Shown here piece after piece: positions 1 through 7,570 of a DNA stretch of 64,000 bases (position 1 is the first letter of the stretch; every line of letters begins with the position of its first letter). The notes below the pieces were generated by a model, which was given only the letters and a program-made list of their open reading frames with translations, was not told the DNA's origin and did not search any database. Source of the DNA: Roseiarcus sp036513315 (lineage in GTDB: Bacteria; Pseudomonadota; Alphaproteobacteria; Rhizobiales; Beijerinckiaceae). The position numbers were made by a program, and so were the translations under genes. Where the stretch lies: contig DATBZF010000031.1 in NCBI GenBank assembly GCA_036513315.1, positions 62,001-126,000 on the forward strand, read 5' to 3'.

Positions 1-1032
1 AGCGACCGACGCCGACAACAGGCCGTTTGCAGAAATCGCGTTGACGCTCGCCAGCGCCGCGCTGGAGACGGCCGACGCTGTCTGCCCGGCGGCGGATGTC
101 GTTTCCTGGTCGACGCGTCCGGTCCCGCCGGACGCGCGATCCTGCGCGCCGGCGCCGTGATTGTTCTGTTGGGTCTGGTCGCCGCTCGCCGCGCCGGATG
201 CGGCGCCCACCGCATCGGACAAGGAACCGGATGCCTGATCGCTGCGCAGGCCTCGGAGGGAATCGGCCCCGGGCGAATTATTTGCCGCTGGCCGCGTCGA
301 CGCGCCGGTCGCGGATTGTATCTTGGCCGCGGTTGGATCGAGCCCGAGATAAGTGATCGACCGCGTGACGTTCACCGCGACCGGCGGCGTCGCGGAATTG
401 CTTAACCCCGCCTGCGTTGCGGTTGCGAGAGTGGCGTCGGAAGGCATGGCGTGTTCAGTCGCCGCGCCCGCACTTGCCTTGCCGGCGACCGACGCCGTCG
501 CGGCGGCGAGCGTCGCTAAAGTCGGCGCCGAAGTAGCCGATGCAGGCGAACCTGGCGCTGGCGCGCCGCCGGCGCCCGTCAAGCCCCCCATCAACGAAGC
601 CCAGCCGATGTTCGCGAGCGCTGAGGCGTCCGCGCTGGTCTCGCTATCGGCTTTCGACGCCTTGGTCTCGACATCGGGCGAGTCCGCGGTCAGCGTCGAA
701 GCAAGTCGCTTGTCCAGGGCCGACAATACGCCTGCTCTCAAACTATGAAGCGTGGAAATGGATCGCCACGATGCGACGGTCGGCGCCGACTCGTCGGCCG
801 ATTGCGCCAAAAGCTGCGCCGCCGCGTTGGCCGCGCTATTGGCGTCCGCCGGCGCGCCGGCGGGTTGAGTCTGCCCCGAGGAATCGCCAAGCGCACCCAG
901 CAAGGCGTCAAACGACGAACTATCCTGGGAATCGGACGCGCCTCCCGCGCCGCGGTCGCCGACCAAAGCGCCGGAGGCGAGATTAAGCGGCGCCTGCATG
1001 GCGCCTTGCGGGGGCAGGCCAAGGTTCGTCAT
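1..1032 (-). CDS. fliK: Flagellar hook-length control protein FliK (MotD-like), N-terminal part
   Basis: An open frame of 344 codons starts at ATG 1032 and runs off the left edge without a stop. Only the N-terminal part is visible. It is very rich in Ala, Ser, Gly and Thr with no predicted fold, as in FliK proteins, whose conserved export-switch domain is C-terminal and would lie outside the window. The ATG overlaps the motC stop by 4 bp (ATGA). The name rests mainly on position: in Sinorhizobium the order is motB-motC-fliK (fliK was formerly called motD). FliK measures hook length and switches export specificity. Confidence 0.7.
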   Translation of the reverse strand, partial: MTNLGLPPQGAMQAPLNLASGALVGDRGAGGASDSQDSSSFDALLGALGDSSGQTQPAGAPADANSAANAAAQLLAQSADESAPTVASWRSISTLHSLRAGVLSALDKRLASTLTADSPDVETKASKADSETSADASALANIGWASLMGGLTGAGGAPAPGSPASATSAPTLATLAAATASVAGKASAGAATEHAMPSDATLATATQAGLSNSATPPVAVNVTRSITYLGLDPTAAKIQSATGASTRPAANNSPGADSLRGLRSDQASGSLSDAVGAASGAASGDQTQQNNHGAGAQDRASGGTGRVDQETTSAAGQTASAVSSAALASVNAISANGLLSASVA

Positions 1033-2204
1033 GGCGCGACCTCGCTCGTCGGATGCTGGGATTTCGCCAGAGCCGCTTCGGCGAGTTGAATCGTCACGAC
1101 GGCCGGATCGTCCGCCGCCATCGCCGGTGGGGTCGCCGATGGCGTCAGCGGCTTTTCACGAATGCGGCGCGCGACATTTCGCGCCGCCGCGAGCAGGGCC
1201 GCGTCCCGCTTCGAAAGCTTTTTGGCGTCGATCGCCTGCAATTGGGCGAGACCGGATTCGTATTGGTCGGTCAGGCTTCGCGCCGCCGCCTGATAGAGCC
1301 GGCCCCGCGCTTCGTCGCCGCTATCGGCCTGTGCGAGCGACAGCGCTTTGGTCGCGGCGACATCGGTCATGGGAATTTTGCCGCCCACCAGCGCGGTGCG
1401 CGCGATCGTGAGAAAGAAGGCGCGGCGATCGTCGCCGCTGAGAGTTTCCGTCATCCGTTCGAGTTTCGGAAAATTGTCGACGTCATCGGCGAGGCCAAGA
1501 CGGATCACCGTGGCGGTGAAGCTCCTCAGGAAATGATCGGCATAGGGCGATTTTGGAAAACGGCCGAGATATTGTTCCGCCAGCGTCGCGAATTTATCCG
1601 CGTCTCGCACATTGTCGCCGATCAGAAAAACCTCGCGGCGCAGCGCGGCCTCTTCGACGAGGCCGCCTGGCATCAGCAGCCGCGCGAGATCGAGAAGCGC
1701 GACGGCCTTTTTGCGGTCGATCGTCGTTAGAAGCACCGATTGGACAAAGGCGATCTGGCCGCCGAGCGCCGGGTCGAGCGATCTGGGATCGACGTCGCCC
1801 AATAATTTCAGCGCTTCCGCTTCATGGCTGAGCACATAGGCGAGCGCCCCCCGCATCATTTTTTCCTCGTCAGCGGGGAGCGCGTGGCTGTCGATCAGAT
1901 GCATGACGACGCGAGGCTGGCCGCCGCTGAGGGCGAAGACGATCGCGGCGCGTGCTTCGCGCGGCTTTCGCCAGACTTCCGGCTTGGTCGCCAGAAGCGC
2001 TTCGGAGATTTCGCGCAAAAGCTTGGGCTGGGCGGCATAGGCGGCCAGATCGCCTTGCGCGATCTCCGCCTGTCGGTTTTGCAGATTGGCGACGAGTTGA
2101 ATCGGCGAAGGGGCCGAAGGGGCCGCGTCTTCGGCATAGGCCGGCCGCGCCCACGCCAAGGCGCAAGTCAGAAGACTTGCGCCGAGCCGCGTCCGCGCGC
2201 TCAC
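1029..2204 (-). CDS. motC: Periplasmic motility protein MotC
   Basis: 391 aa from a GTG start that overlaps the motB stop by 4 bp (GTGA). An N-terminal signal peptide ends near residue 25 (AYAEDA). The rest is a soluble, helix-rich protein with alternating Ala/Leu helices resembling TPR-type solenoids, ending in a proline-rich tail. MotC of Sinorhizobium is a periplasmic protein that acts with MotB on the motor. The neighbours fliH, motB and fliK and the presence of motE, which encodes its chaperone in Sinorhizobium, support the name. Family recognition is by sequence character and context. Confidence 0.8.
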   Translation of the reverse strand: MSARTRLGASLLTCALAWARPAYAEDAAPSAPSPIQLVANLQNRQAEIAQGDLAAYAAQPKLLREISEALLATKPEVWRKPREARAAIVFALSGGQPRVVMHLIDSHALPADEEKMMRGALAYVLSHEAEALKLLGDVDPRSLDPALGGQIAFVQSVLLTTIDRKKAVALLDLARLLMPGGLVEEAALRREVFLIGDNVRDADKFATLAEQYLGRFPKSPYADHFLRSFTATVIRLGLADDVDNFPKLERMTETLSGDDRRAFFLTIARTALVGGKIPMTDVAATKALSLAQADSGDEARGRLYQAAARSLTDQYESGLAQLQAIDAKKLSKRDAALLAAARNVARRIREKPLTPSATPPAMAADDPAVVTIQLAEAALAKSQHPTSEVAP

Positions 2205-3562
2205 GACTTGTCCTTTCGCAGCAATATTTCAATGCGGCGATTTTCGGCGGCTTCCGGCTTATCCGGCGTTTTCAGGCGACGATCGGCGTAGCCCTCGATG
2301 CGCTCGACGCGTTTTTCGTCGAGTCCGCCGCGAATCAGCATGTAATAGGCCATCTGCGCGCGCGCCGACGAAAGGCGCCAATTGTCATAGCCGACGCCCT
2401 TGTAGGGACGCGCGTCGGTGTGGCCGCGCAGGACGATCGGTCCCGGGCGAGATTTCAGCATCTCGGCGATCTTCTCCATGATCCGCACGACCTTGGGCTG
2501 AGGCTCGGAGGAGCCGACAGCGAACATGCCGAAATTGAATTCGTCGGTCAGGCTGATCAGGATGCCCTCCGACGTCGCCTGAACTTCGATGCCCGGCGCC
2601 GGCTGCGCGTGAATTTCCGCGTGCAATTCCTTTAGGAGTTCGCCCTGAAGCTTGGCCGCCTCGCTCACTGCCTGAAGCTTCGCCGCCTCCGCGGCAACCG
2701 GAGGCTTGGCGGCTTCAGCGGCCGCCGCGGCAGCCGGACGTTCGGCTTCGGCCGACTGCGCCACGGGCGGCGGGGCGGGCGGCTCCCTGCCGTTCGCGTC
2801 CGGATGCGCTGGGGCGTTGGCGACTGATGGTTCAGGTTGCGGCGCTGGCGCGGCCTGCGGGCGCCCCTGCGCGTCGGGCGTCGGCGGCGTCGACTGCTGC
2901 GTCGCCTCCGGATCGGCTGCGACCAGAGAATCCGTCGGCGTTCCGCGCGCGACCGGCTTGAAAGGGTCGACAAAAGCGTCGAGGTCGAGCTGCGCGGGCT
3001 CCTGCGTTGGGCTGCTGCCCGCCGCCGCGCCGACTTTGGGCGATTCCGTCGTTGTGACTTTGCCGGCGATTTTGTCGAGGCTGGCGTAGGGATCGCCAAG
3101 CAGCGCGGTTTCGGAAAGATGGGCCTTGGGCTGCGCCGGGTCGACGGTCTCCTTGCTCTGCTTATCCTGCTTTTCCTGCTTATCCTGTTTACCGCCATCC
3201 TTGGCGGCCGGCTCTTTCTTGTCGGCTTCGCCCGAAGTCGGCCCAGGCTCTTCCTGTTTCTTCGGCGTGTCGTCGTCGATAGGCTTGGTCTGGCGCGCTT
3301 CATCGCCGACGGGCAGGCGGATGCCTTTCTGCGCCTTGGCCATATCCTCGAGCTTCAGCGGATTGAAATAGCGCGCGATGATCGTCTTGGTGTTCTTGTC
3401 GGTCGCGTTGATGATCCAGAGCACCAGGAAAAACGCCATCATGGCGGTCATGAAATCGGCAAATGCAATCTTCCACGCGCCGCCATGATGCTCTTCCTCA
3501 TGGCTGCTGTGCCGCTTGATGATGATGATTTCCGGATGCTTGTCGTCCATGGGCTCGTTCAT
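2201..3562 (-). CDS. motB: Flagellar motor stator protein MotB
   Basis: 453 aa. A short cytoplasmic start is followed by one membrane segment near residues 29-52, with the conserved plug-type motif WKIAFADFMTAMMAFFLVLW that contains the proton-binding Asp. A long Pro/Gln/Ala/Lys-rich linker (about residues 80-310) leads to a C-terminal OmpA-like peptidoglycan-binding domain (LRGHTDARPY, NWRLSSARA, ENRRIEILL). It anchors the MotA/MotB stator to the cell wall. The linker is long compared with enteric MotB, as is usual in rhizobia. The ATG overlaps the fliH stop by 4 bp. motA lies apart at 20359-21255. Confidence 0.95.
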   Translation of the reverse strand: MNEPMDDKHPEIIIIKRHSSHEEEHHGGAWKIAFADFMTAMMAFFLVLWIINATDKNTKTIIARYFNPLKLEDMAKAQKGIRLPVGDEARQTKPIDDDTPKKQEEPGPTSGEADKKEPAAKDGGKQDKQEKQDKQSKETVDPAQPKAHLSETALLGDPYASLDKIAGKVTTTESPKVGAAAGSSPTQEPAQLDLDAFVDPFKPVARGTPTDSLVAADPEATQQSTPPTPDAQGRPQAAPAPQPEPSVANAPAHPDANGREPPAPPPVAQSAEAERPAAAAAAEAAKPPVAAEAAKLQAVSEAAKLQGELLKELHAEIHAQPAPGIEVQATSEGILISLTDEFNFGMFAVGSSEPQPKVVRIMEKIAEMLKSRPGPIVLRGHTDARPYKGVGYDNWRLSSARAQMAYYMLIRGGLDEKRVERIEGYADRRLKTPDKPEAAENRRIEILLRKDKS

Positions 3563-4185
3563 TCGCCGACGGTTTCGATATGATCGATCCAGGCCTGGAG
3601 CTGGGATTTTATGATGGTCTGGTTAGCCTCGATGGTCACGTCGAGACCTTCCGCCGCGACATATTCGACCGCTACCGATTGCGACGACAACTGATCGCGC
3701 AAGACGCTCAGCAGCGCTTCCGGACCGGTGATCTTCAGCAGGGCGGGCGTATCGCGCGACAAAATCTTGGACAGGTTCTCCGAGAGCGCATCGGTGATGT
3801 GCTTGACCCGTTCCTCGACAAGAAAAGGCTTCAATATCCGTGCGACGCTCTGCGCCAGACGATCTTCGATTGCCGCCATCGCGCCTTCGATTTTCTCAGC
3901 GAATTGCGCAATCTCATTCGCCTTCCAGGCAAGTCGCCACGCATTCTCCTGCGCCTCCCGATCCGTCTGCTCCAGAGACAGGGCGGCGGCCGCATCCGCG
4001 CGCGCGATTTCCAGACCATCCATCTTTCCGCGCGCATACGCCTCCGCGACCCGCGCCTCGGTGTCGGCTGGCGTCGAGAGAACCCTTGGCCGCAATAATA
4101 CGCTGTCGCGATGGACGCGATCGGCTGGCGTCGGCTCCGCTCTGCCGAACTGGTTGAGATATTGAGCGATCGGTATCGGCCTCAT
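3559..4185 (-). CDS. fliH: Flagellar assembly protein FliH-like (export ATPase regulator)
   Basis: 208 aa from ATG 4185, which overlaps the fliF stop (ATGA). A longer non-ATG start at 4209 is less likely. The N-terminus is short and polar, the middle (about residues 50-130) is Ala/Glu-rich and probably coiled coil, and the C-terminal domain (LKITGPEALLSVL, VAAEGLDVTIEAN) resembles the FliH/SctL/V-ATPase-E stator fold. FliH binds FliI and tethers it to the export gate. The gene sits between fliF and motB. The assignment is by weak similarity plus position; rhizobial FliH proteins are divergent. Confidence 0.72.
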   Translation of the reverse strand: MRPIPIAQYLNQFGRAEPTPADRVHRDSVLLRPRVLSTPADTEARVAEAYARGKMDGLEIARADAAAALSLEQTDREAQENAWRLAWKANEIAQFAEKIEGAMAAIEDRLAQSVARILKPFLVEERVKHITDALSENLSKILSRDTPALLKITGPEALLSVLRDQLSSQSVAVEYVAAEGLDVTIEANQTIIKSQLQAWIDHIETVGE

Positions 4186-5849
4186 GCATTTTCTCCCTGG
4201 CGAATCCACTGCTTGAGGATAGCCGCGGCTTGCCCTTCATCGTAATCGACCAATTGTTCCAACTGCTTTTGCGGGTTCTTGTTTTTCCGCGCCAGGATAT
4301 TGCGCAGCATGTCATCGCCCTCCGCCGGCTCGGGAAGAAGATTGTCGGCGCCGCTCTTTGGAAAATTGTCGACGATGGCGGCGAATTCGCCGCTTGCTGG
4401 ACGCCCGTCAGGCAGGAAGGCGATCGGCGCTTCCTGATTGGACTTGGGCGTGGCGAGCAGCGCCTTAGTGGCCGGCCTCAGGCCAAACCAGATCAGCAGG
4501 AAGGCGACCAGCAGCACCGTGCCCGCGCTCACCAGCGAACCCGCCTGGCGCGTGATCTGTTCGATCAGCGAGGGACCCTCGACCGGCTCCAATTCCTTGC
4601 CGCTGTCGACGAAATCGACAACCGAGACCTTGATCGTATCGCCGCGCTCTTTGCGCAAACCGGCGGCCGATGTCACCAATTGTTCGATATCCTTCACCTG
4701 CTTATCGATCGCTTCGGGCGTCGCTTTGTCGCCGAGCGAGGCGGCCAATCCGGCCCGGTTGACCAGAACGGCGACCGACAGGCCCTCGACGACAAAGCCC
4801 GAACTGACGGTCGACACGGTCTTCGAGGATACTTCGTAATTCGTCAGCTCTTCGTTCTTCTTGGTCTCGTCGTTCGATTGTTTGGCGTCGTTGGCGGTCG
4901 GCTTGGCTTGCGGCAGATTGCGCTCGACCCCGGTGGGCGCCTGAGCGGTGGAGTTCTGGGAATTGGTGTTTTCCTTGACGACGCGAACCGAGCGCTCGAC
5001 CCGCGATTCCGGATCGTAGGTCGTCTCGTTCACCTGTTTCTTGTCTGTGTTCAACCGGGCGGCCACGCTGATCTGGAAGTTGCGCAGGCTGAGATAAGGC
5101 GCGAGTGTTTTGCGAACCGAATCCTGAATATCTTGCGAGACGCTTTTTTCGAGCGCCAGCATGTTGCCGGGCTCCTGGTCGGCCGAATCCGATCCGGACG
5201 CCAGCAGCAGGCCGTCGACGTTCAAGACGGTGACCTCATTGACGGTCATTCCGGGCAGGGCGGCCGAGACGAGATGGCGGATCGCCTGCGCGGTGCTGCG
5301 ATCGTCGGCCGATTCGGTGCGAATGACCACCGATGCGGAAGGAGGCTGGCGCGTGCGCCGGAACGAACCTTCATCGGCCATGACGATATGCACGCGCGCC
5401 GCCTTGACGCCGCGCATCATCTGGATGGTGCGCGCAAGCTCGCCCTCCAACGCGCGCACGCGGGTGACTTCCTGCATGAACGAGGTCAGGCCAAGGGAGC
5501 CGAGCTTATCGAAAAGTTCGTTGCCGACATTGTTGCTGTGCGGCAGGCCCTTTTCGGCCAAAGTCATGCGCGCCAACGCGGTCTGTCCGACCGGCACAGT
5601 GACCGTCCCGCCGTCTATGCTGACGTCGAACGGGATGCCGGCTTCCTTCAAGGCCGAACCGATGCCGCCGACATCCTGGCGGTCGAGGCCGGAATAGAGC
5701 GTTTCGCTCGTCGGCCGGCTGAGGAAATAGCCGCCAAGGACCATGACGGCGACAACGCTGAAACCCATCAAGCCGAGAACGGCGAGCCGCCTCGCCCCAA
5801 GCGCAAGCAGATTGTTCCACAATTGTTGCGCCTGTTCCCACGCGGCCAT
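4182..5849 (-). CDS. fliF: Flagellar M-ring protein FliF
   Basis: 555 aa from ATG 5849. A first membrane helix lies near residues 20-45, followed by the YscJ/FliF ring-building domain (ETLYSGLDRQDVGGIGSALK; QMMRGVKAARVHIVMADEGS). A central low-complexity loop (about 295-350) is rich in Asn, Thr and Lys. A second membrane helix lies near 435-460, and an acidic C-terminus binds FliG. FliF forms the MS ring in the inner membrane on which rotor and export gate assemble. It heads the chain fliF-fliH-motB-motC-fliK, in which every junction is a 4-bp overlap. Confidence 0.96.
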   Translation of the reverse strand: MAAWEQAQQLWNNLLALGARRLAVLGLMGFSVVAVMVLGGYFLSRPTSETLYSGLDRQDVGGIGSALKEAGIPFDVSIDGGTVTVPVGQTALARMTLAEKGLPHSNNVGNELFDKLGSLGLTSFMQEVTRVRALEGELARTIQMMRGVKAARVHIVMADEGSFRRTRQPPSASVVIRTESADDRSTAQAIRHLVSAALPGMTVNEVTVLNVDGLLLASGSDSADQEPGNMLALEKSVSQDIQDSVRKTLAPYLSLRNFQISVAARLNTDKKQVNETTYDPESRVERSVRVVKENTNSQNSTAQAPTGVERNLPQAKPTANDAKQSNDETKKNEELTNYEVSSKTVSTVSSGFVVEGLSVAVLVNRAGLAASLGDKATPEAIDKQVKDIEQLVTSAAGLRKERGDTIKVSVVDFVDSGKELEPVEGPSLIEQITRQAGSLVSAGTVLLVAFLLIWFGLRPATKALLATPKSNQEAPIAFLPDGRPASGEFAAIVDNFPKSGADNLLPEPAEGDDMLRNILARKNKNPQKQLEQLVDYDEGQAAAILKQWIRQGENA

Positions 5850-6284
5850 TAAGTCCTCGCGACATTCTCACTGCTCGCCCCCACTCTTCACGCGGGAGCT
5901 TGCGCGGGGGTTGCCGGACGAAAGCGCCGCGCCGGCGAAAACGCGGCTTTGCGCTTCGGCCTGAGCTCAGCGACGGCCCTGGCGCGATCGGGCCGGCGTC
6001 GGCGTATTGGGGAGGGCGAACCGCGGCTTTCGGCGTGAGAAACGAATTGTTAACGAAGAGTGCGTGGGAGGCGTTTTGAACGGTGAAGTTCATCGATTCT
6101 TAAGTCCGGCGATGCAGAGTGACCCAGTCTGATCGACATTGATCGCCAAGCGGCGCGATGCTTCAGCGAAAACACGACGAGTTAGGTTCGCAAGGCAGAA
6201 CCTATAGGCATCATGCCGTTTCGTCGTACCGGTGCGAGTCCGAATGTCTCCGACAGTGTCAAGCTATGTTCAGGAAGCGCACCC
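5850..6284. other. Divergent intergenic region fliF/flagellin
   Basis: 435 bp between the divergent fliF and flagellin genes. It must hold both promoters. I could not find a confident sigma-28 or sigma-70 promoter by eye. The only structured element seen is the inverted repeat at 6183-6204, annotated separately. No convincing coding frame is present. Confidence 0.6.
6183..6204 (+). promoter_or_regulatory. Inverted repeat in flagellin leader region
   Basis: TAGGTTC (6183-6189) and GAACCTA (6198-6204) form a perfect 7-bp dyad with an 8-nt spacer, 80 bp upstream of the flagellin ATG. It could be an operator, or a stem-loop in the 5' leader if transcription starts upstream. Flagellin leaders are known targets of FlbT-type post-transcriptional control in alphaproteobacteria, but no direct evidence links this dyad to FlbT. 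Confidence 0.35.
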
Positions 6285-7409
6285 ATGTCCTCACTTCTCA
6301 CAAACGTCTCTGCTCTCACCGCCCTCCAGTCTCTCGATATGACGCAGCAGAATCTGGCCACGACCCAGGCCCAGATTTCGACCGGCCTGAAAGTCGCCAA
6401 TGCTTCCGACAACGCCGCCTATTGGTCGATCGCCCAGAGCCTGCAGGCCAACACCGGCGTCATCGGCGCGGTCAACGATTCGATCGCCCAGAGCCAGTCG
6501 ATCATCGGCGCCGCGACGGCGGCGATCAACAACGTCATCACCACCATCCATGCAATCCAGACCGCGCTTACCGAGGCGGAATCGCCCAGCGCCGATATCA
6601 CCGCCATCAACACCACCCTCGCTTCGCTCGGCCAGGAACTGACCTCGGCGGTGAACGGCGCCTCCTATAGCGGCCTCAACCTGCTTAACGGCAGCCAGAC
6701 AGCCGCGCTGAACTTCGTCGCTGGCTATAACGTCAGCAGCACCGGCGTCGCCAGCTTCAACACCATTTCGCTGACCCCGACGGCCTTGACCGGAACCGGC
6801 GGCACGTCGTCGACGACGGTAGAGCCCAACATCACCGACACCGACACGATCACCAACATCGCCGCCCTGGTCGCCAACACCTATACCGCCAGCTACGGCG
6901 TCGACGCGATCACCACGACCGCCGATTCCACCACCGTCTCCTCGGTGAGCCTGTCTGGCGTGACGACCACCACCACCTACAGCGGCCTCGACGTCAACGG
7001 CAATGCGACGACGCTCGCCCTGGCGGGATCGGGCGGCGGTTCGCTCAGCGTCTCGGTCGTCACGACGCCGCCCGCCGGCTTGTTCACGCAAGGTGCGGAC
7101 GATCTGACCGCCCTAACGACGAGCACGGCCACAGCGGCGGCGCAGATTACCGAAGTCAACACGGCTCTGACGGCGATCACGAGCTATTCCTCGATCCTCG
7201 GCTCGGTGTCCAACACGCTCGCCAATGCCGCGACCTTCAACACGGCTTTGTCGGACAATTACACCACCGGCATTGGCGCCCTCGTCGACGCCGACATGAA
7301 CCAGGCTTCGACCCGCCTGCAGGCTCTGCAGACTCAGCAGCAGCTCGGCGTTCAGTCGCTGTCGATCGCCAACCAGAGCAGCCAGCTTATCCTCAAGCTG
7401 TTCCAGTAA
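6285..7409 (+). CDS. fliC: Flagellin
   Basis: 374 aa from ATG 6285 (AGGA about 10 nt upstream). An in-frame ATG at 6213 would add 24 residues that do not fit the flagellin N-terminus. The N-terminal D0/D1 region (MSSLLTNVSALTALQSLD, STGLKVANASDNAAYWSIAQ) and the C-terminal D1/D0 region (QTQQQLGVQSLSIANQSSQ) are typical of alphaproteobacterial flagellin. The centre (about residues 150-280) is unusually rich in Thr and Ser, with runs such as VTTTTTYS, and is the surface-exposed part. A terminator follows, and a GT41 glycosyltransferase lies convergent just downstream. It is the filament subunit, exported through the flagellar apparatus. Confidence 0.95.
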   Translation: MSSLLTNVSALTALQSLDMTQQNLATTQAQISTGLKVANASDNAAYWSIAQSLQANTGVIGAVNDSIAQSQSIIGAATAAINNVITTIHAIQTALTEAESPSADITAINTTLASLGQELTSAVNGASYSGLNLLNGSQTAALNFVAGYNVSSTGVASFNTISLTPTALTGTGGTSSTTVEPNITDTDTITNIAALVANTYTASYGVDAITTTADSTTVSSVSLSGVTTTTTYSGLDVNGNATTLALAGSGGGSLSVSVVTTPPAGLFTQGADDLTALTTSTATAAAQITEVNTALTAITSYSSILGSVSNTLANAATFNTALSDNYTTGIGALVDADMNQASTRLQALQTQQQLGVQSLSIANQSSQLILKLFQ

Positions 7410-7470
7410 TCCACGCTGAAAGCATGCGGCGGGCCCCTCGATCGGCCTCGCCGCCTTCGACAAACATCAG

Positions 7471-7504
7471 GGCCGCGCTCCTTCGCAAGGGTGCGGCCTT
7501 TTCC
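7471..7504 (+). terminator. Rho-independent terminator after flagellin
   Basis: GGCCGC (7471-7476) pairs with GCGGCC (7493-7498) and an inner CCTT/AAGG stem closes the loop. TTTT follows directly. It lies about 60 bp after the flagellin stop. Confidence 0.75.
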
Positions 7505-7570
7505 TTGAGCCCCGCATTTAACGCGAACCGCTGATGATTCTGGCGCGGCGCGGCCCGCGAGTCGCCGTCG

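Noticed and set aside
4230..5852. 540-aa plus-strand open frame
   Set aside because: It is antisense to fliF, Arg/Gly/Asp-rich and resembles no protein; high GC makes long antisense frames common.
5850..6284. Sigma-28 promoter for flagellin
   Set aside because: No TAAA-N15-GCCGATAA-like pair could be found.
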